A stretch of 64,000 nucleotides of DNA from contig NC_081409.1 in NCBI RefSeq assembly GCF_030272615.1, positions 23,518,406 through 23,582,405 of the forward strand, in the 5' to 3' direction. The notes under the pieces were generated by a model. The model saw only the letters and a program-made list of their open reading frames with translations. It was not told where the DNA came from and made no database searches. Positions 60,525 through 64,000 of this stretch are shown piece by piece (positions within the stretch are counted from its first letter, which is position 1; every line of letters starts with the position of its first letter). This DNA is from Cryptomeria japonica. Its lineage: Eukaryota > Streptophyta > Pinopsida > Cupressales > Cupressaceae. The position numbers and the translations under genes are program-made.

Positions 60525-62140
60525 GGCGCCTAACACTCCAAGAATAAATTTTGATTTCTTCTAAGTTTTGTGTTTTTTATTCTATGATGTAATAATGGAC
60601 CAACCATTTGGGACTTAGTAGAGCCATGGTTGAGTTGTCCAAGTTTTGATTGTGTCATTTGTGTTCAGGATGTTGACAGCCTAAGAAGTTGAAATGCTAA
60701 GGTAGATCACATGAGTAGTACTCCAAATCATTGTTATCATGTAATAGGGGTCTATTATATTGTGTTTAGGTCTTCTAAGGTGTTTGAGGGCCTTTGGGAG
60801 CCTTGGAATGCACTAGAATGAAAAGTTGCATCTAAGGAGTCAAAAAGATGTAAAAGTTATTGAGCAATATTTTGCAATTTTTGCAAAAGTTGCATTTTTG
60901 GATGATGGTGTTGAAATTTTGTTCAACGAATTGAAACATGGGAGTATAATCCAAAATCTACTTCATTGTACGGGTTGGAGAATTTGGAATGCAAGAACAA
61001 GTTTTTGAGTTGCAAGCAAATCTTGTTTTCTTGATCGTTTAACAATTTTCTTGAGTTTTCATTGCTTTGTACGGTCTAGTATGAACTTGAATGTAGAATA
61101 TCATTGTTGGGCATGAGTGTTTATTGAATTTACTTTCAAATAAGTTTGATTAGCAGGACTGATTGTTTTTAGTTGAAGAGATATCATCCATTCTTTGTAA
61201 CTAGGTGTAAAACCCTTGCATAGTAGGGTTTAAGGAGAAAATGGCTCTAACCTAAGCATCCATTGATGGCACCTATTGAAATCAAGTGGAATGCTAGGTT
61301 AGGGTCTATACATAAGTTTAGAATAGGGTTTTTTGTTTTGCAGGATTTTGTGGAGGAGTTACAATGAAGCCCTAAGCTCACCACTAGAATTTGGTGACTT
61401 AGGACAGTAGCAGATGTGCGTTGTAAGAGCACATATGGATTGGTGGAGCCAAAAATGAGAAATGGTTGTAAATCCCTATGAATTCCCTACAAGAATCCTC
61501 AATTTATTTGTACCAATGAATTGACCGGTGAAGCTTTCCAAGACCATCTTCCCAAGTCACTCGGGGAGGCCTTAAACCCTTAAAAATAGTGTAGTATTGG
61601 AAACCCTATGTGTACGAATAACCCATATGCAATTTTCCAATATTGTTTATAACTATGAAAAGGGTACTCGAATTTGCAATTTATTTGTGGCCTTGTGTGG
61701 GAATTTTTCAAACTAAGCCCTGAAAATCGGTGTAGGAGGGCTAATTGGATTGGGCCTATTTGGAATTGGTAGAGACCTAGAGAGGCTATGAAAGCTTGGC
61801 GATGGGTTTGAAGATGCCTAAACCCCTTAAAGACAAAAAAGACATAATGTAAATGCATTTTGAATACAAAGAACCATTTAGTGTGTTGTGATCCTTGCAG
61901 GAGTAGTTGGAGCCCTAGGAGTGGTGTGTAGAGATTGAGGTGATAAGCTCAATAGGAGGAGGTGAATGTCTAACACCAGTGGATATACCTTGGAGGAAAG
62001 CCAAAGTGGTTCAAACCTTGGAGGTCTCGATAGAAAAATTCCTACTAAGTGCCATTGGATGGACTTGAGTAGTTGAAGATTTGAGTAAGACAAGTCAATC
62101 AAGAAGGTGATAAGAACAAGCTCCAAGACCCTCTACATCA
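60517..62140 (+). repeat. G1 3' LTR
   Basis: Pairs with 36137-37715; ends CTACATCA before ATAGG. Confidence 0.92.
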
Positions 62141-62145
62141 ATAGG

Positions 62146-62879
62146 ACCTATTGATGCATTTCTGGGATGTCTTATGTGTTGTTATTATTTTTTTGGTCTA
62201 AGGACAATATGGTTTGTAATTATGTAATTGGTTTATTATCTGGTGCCCGACCTGATTGTTTATGGTCAAGGGTTTGTATAAATAGATGTAAGATCTCATT
62301 GTAGATCATCATGGTTAATGAAAAAAGTCATGGTCAAGGAATGTAATGTGTGAATAAATGTAATATCATTTAGGAAGAGGAGTTGGTTGATCATTAAAGA
62401 TCGAATTGGGTTTATGTAAGAGGATTTATTCCTTCGGTGTTGAGCTTAACTAGAACTGTACTTAGGCATGGAGATGCTATCTTTTGTAGTTCAACACTTC
62501 TCCAGATTGTAGTCTAGATTTATATGTATTCAATGAGGCTCCTTTTGTGATGAGAAGTGTGCTCTAGGGTGTTGGCCTTCCTACAAGTGCAAACCCCTTC
62601 ATTCTAATTCACATATTTACTGCAGAAGTATTATCTAACTATGTGTAGGCTTCCCACCATGGTTTTTCCCTTTACCGGGTTTTCCACGTACAAATCTTGG
62701 TGTTGTGTGGATGGATTTTATTTTGTGATTATTTTTATTCTTAATTGATTAACTACTATTCTGGTATTATTGCTTTGGGTTGCGGTATTAAAGTTTTAAT
62801 TGTTGAATGTTCTTGTAATCTATGACAACTGATTCACCCCCCCTCTTAGTTGTCTTCCAGTTTTTTGAATTGTCTAACA
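62146..62879 (+). repeat. C2 5' LTR, second segment
   Basis: Continues the LTR broken at 36136; the G1-free solo LTR reads through this point. Includes CCCACCATGGTTTTTCCC near 62650 and TGATTCACCCCCCCTC near 62829. Confidence 0.92.
62277..62285 (+). promoter_or_regulatory. Putative TATA box in C2 LTR
   Basis: TATAAATAG; the solo LTR has TATATATAG at the equivalent place. Confidence 0.55.
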
Positions 62880-62881
62880 AT

Positions 62882-62893
62882 TGGTCTCAGAGC
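62882..62893 (+). other. C2 primer-binding site
   Basis: TGGTCTCAGAGC, one mismatch from the initiator-Met PBS, two bases after the LTR end. Confidence 0.85.
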
Positions 62894-62937
62894 TTTGGTC
62901 CTCTCTGTAGAAAGCTTAACCACTTGAGGAAGATCCT

Positions 62938-64000
62938 ATGGTGACTAACAATTCAAGTTCATCCAGTTATTTTGGAGCTATCTTTCGAAGGGATATTTTG
63001 AGGCTTAATGGAACAAATTACACAGTATGGAAGATTCAGATGGAGACTCATCTAAGATGTCTTGGCAAGTAGATTTGGGAGATCACACAGAATGGTGTCA
63101 CACCCTATAATATGGGATCTGGCAATCCTCCTCCATCAAACCTGGACAAGGAGGTTGAGAATGATTGTAGAGAAAGAGAAGCCCTCTTGTGTGCACTTTT
63201 TGATCATCAAATAATGGGATTAGTAGACAAATCATCTGGAAAGGCTATATGGGATAAGTTGGAGACTCTTAATAAAGGTGACCCTATAGTAAACATTGCC
63301 AAACTTAATGGTTACTAGGTGAGATATGAAAACCTAAAGATGGAAGAAGATGAAAGTATTACTGCATTCATGGAAAGGGTAAATGAGATTGTTATGGGAA
63401 TTCAATGTTGTGGTGGAACTTTGAGCGAAGATGAAATTGTTTCTAAAGTCCTGAGAGACCTTCCATCGACTTACAAAATCAAGGCTACTACTATTAATGA
63501 ATTGAGAACAATGGCTAATACATTTGTCAATAGAGATACCTTGGTTGGGAAACTATCTTCTTTTGAGCTTCAGGAATTTGGACCTTCTAGAGCTGTGAAG
63601 ACTGAACCTGCTTTTCATGCATCTACATCTACAACCGGTAAGCAAGATTGGAAAGATTTATATGCAAATGAGTTAGAAGATATGAAGAGAGAAGATGATG
63701 AGTTTGAGAAACTTGAAAATCTATTTGCTAGAAGAGTACCGAAAGGACCGGTAGGAAGTAAGTATGAAGGAAAAACACCTTTTAAATATTTTGCATGTAA
63801 TAAGATTGGTCATTTTACATCTAGATGTCCTAAAAGGAATTTGAGATTTGAAGAAAGAGTTAAAACATCATTTAAGCCTAACCCTGGATATTAGAACAAA
63901 TATAAATACAATAAATATAGAGACAAATCATCCTACATAGCAGATGAGGAAGGCATTACTGATTCAGATGATGAACCAGCAAAAGACTATGCTAGTGGAT
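62938..64000 (+). pseudogene. C2 gag, running off the window
   Basis: Frame from ATG 62938 (MVTNNSSSSSYFGAIF), 45 bp after the PBS. DILRLNGTNYTVWKIQM and KAIWDKLETLNKGDPI are the copia Gag (UBN2-like) signatures. ESITAFMERVNEIVMGI and LSEDEIVSKVLRDLP follow. The knuckle at about 63790-63835 (YFACNKIGHFTSRC) has its first Cys replaced. Three in-frame TAG codons (63070, 63316, 63892 region) interrupt an otherwise intact frame that continues to 64000 with an acidic linker toward the protease, which is not reached. Confidence 0.88.

Larger units (their letters stand above)
36137..62140 (+). mobile_element. G1: Ty3 chromovirus carrying nested insertions
   Basis: LTRs 36137-37715 and 60517-62140 begin TGGTG(C/T)AGGG and end CTACATCA. 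Target duplication ATAGG at 36132-36136 and 62141-62145, inside the C2 LTR. PBS is TGGTATCAAATC at 37719; the purine tract CCAAGGGGAGTA is at 60505-60516. Order gag, protease, RT, RNase H, integrase, chromodomain defines a chromovirus. Without inserts it would be about 7.9 kb. Insert 1 is C3 (39202-46811) and insert 2 is the composite 48206-58738. Confidence 0.92.
35656..64000 (+). mobile_element. C2: Ty1/copia element, 5' LTR split by G1, runs off the right edge
   Basis: The LTR begins TGTTGGCCATTTGG at 35656 and breaks at 36136. It resumes after the duplicated ATAGG at 62146 and ends CTAACA at 62879. The joined LTR is 1215 bp, the same as the intact solo LTR at 15895-17109. PBS and gag follow. 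The rest of pol and the 3' LTR are outside the window. GTTAA (35651-35655) would be its left TSD. Confidence 0.9.

Overview
The window is AT-rich nuclear DNA from a plant, and almost all of it is retrotransposon. I found no host protein gene, rRNA or tRNA gene. Dense nesting of old, point-mutated Ty1/copia and Ty3 elements, LINE fragments and solo LTRs points to a large-genome seed plant, possibly a gymnosperm; the conifer guess is inference only.

Layout. (1) 1-11448: Ty3-type element E1 (+), 5' LTR cut by the window edge. It has no pol, a 944-codon Gln/Pro-rich sense ORF, and a 603-codon ANTISENSE frame encoding a plant mobile domain (PMD)-like protein. (2) 11449-~13450: 3' end and LTR of a related Ty3 element (E2). 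(3) 13690-~14995: LINE 3' fragment (+). (4) 15895-17109: solo copia LTR (-), TSD GTTGA. (5) 17805-31469: copia C1 (-), TSD ATATC, broken in its integrase by N1 (21879-28456, TSD CATCA). N1 is a non-autonomous copia-LTR element with a zinc-knuckle gag and, in place of pol, one unrecognised ORF of about 1,025-1,076 codons. (6) 31475-32740: LINE reverse-transcriptase fragment (-). (7) 32886-34405: microsatellites, a duplicated ~145-bp block and a solo LTR. (8) 34738-35081: a 344-bp TRIM with both 138-bp LTRs and TSD CCCCT, inside a degenerate minisatellite. (9) 35656 to the right edge: copia C2 (+). Its 5' LTR is split by chromovirus G1 (36137-62140, TSD ATAGG). G1 is interrupted between protease and RT by copia C3 (39202-46811, -, TSD AAAAG), and in RNase H by a composite insert (48206-58738). 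That insert is a Tat-like Ty3 element (G2, -) followed by a non-autonomous copia-type element (D1).

How the parts relate. E1 and G2 share a structured 5' leader, a 3' spacer block, the antisense PMD C-terminus and a hairpin next to the polypurine tract, but differ in the coding cassette. E1 therefore looks like a derivative mobilised by the machinery of a G2-like relative. N1 parallels this on the copia side. Most coding sections decay by in-frame nonsense codons explainable as C-to-T changes (CAG to TAG, CAA to TAA, CGA to TGA), usually without frameshifts, as expected for methylated transposons.

Intervals not listed separately contain nothing I can assign.
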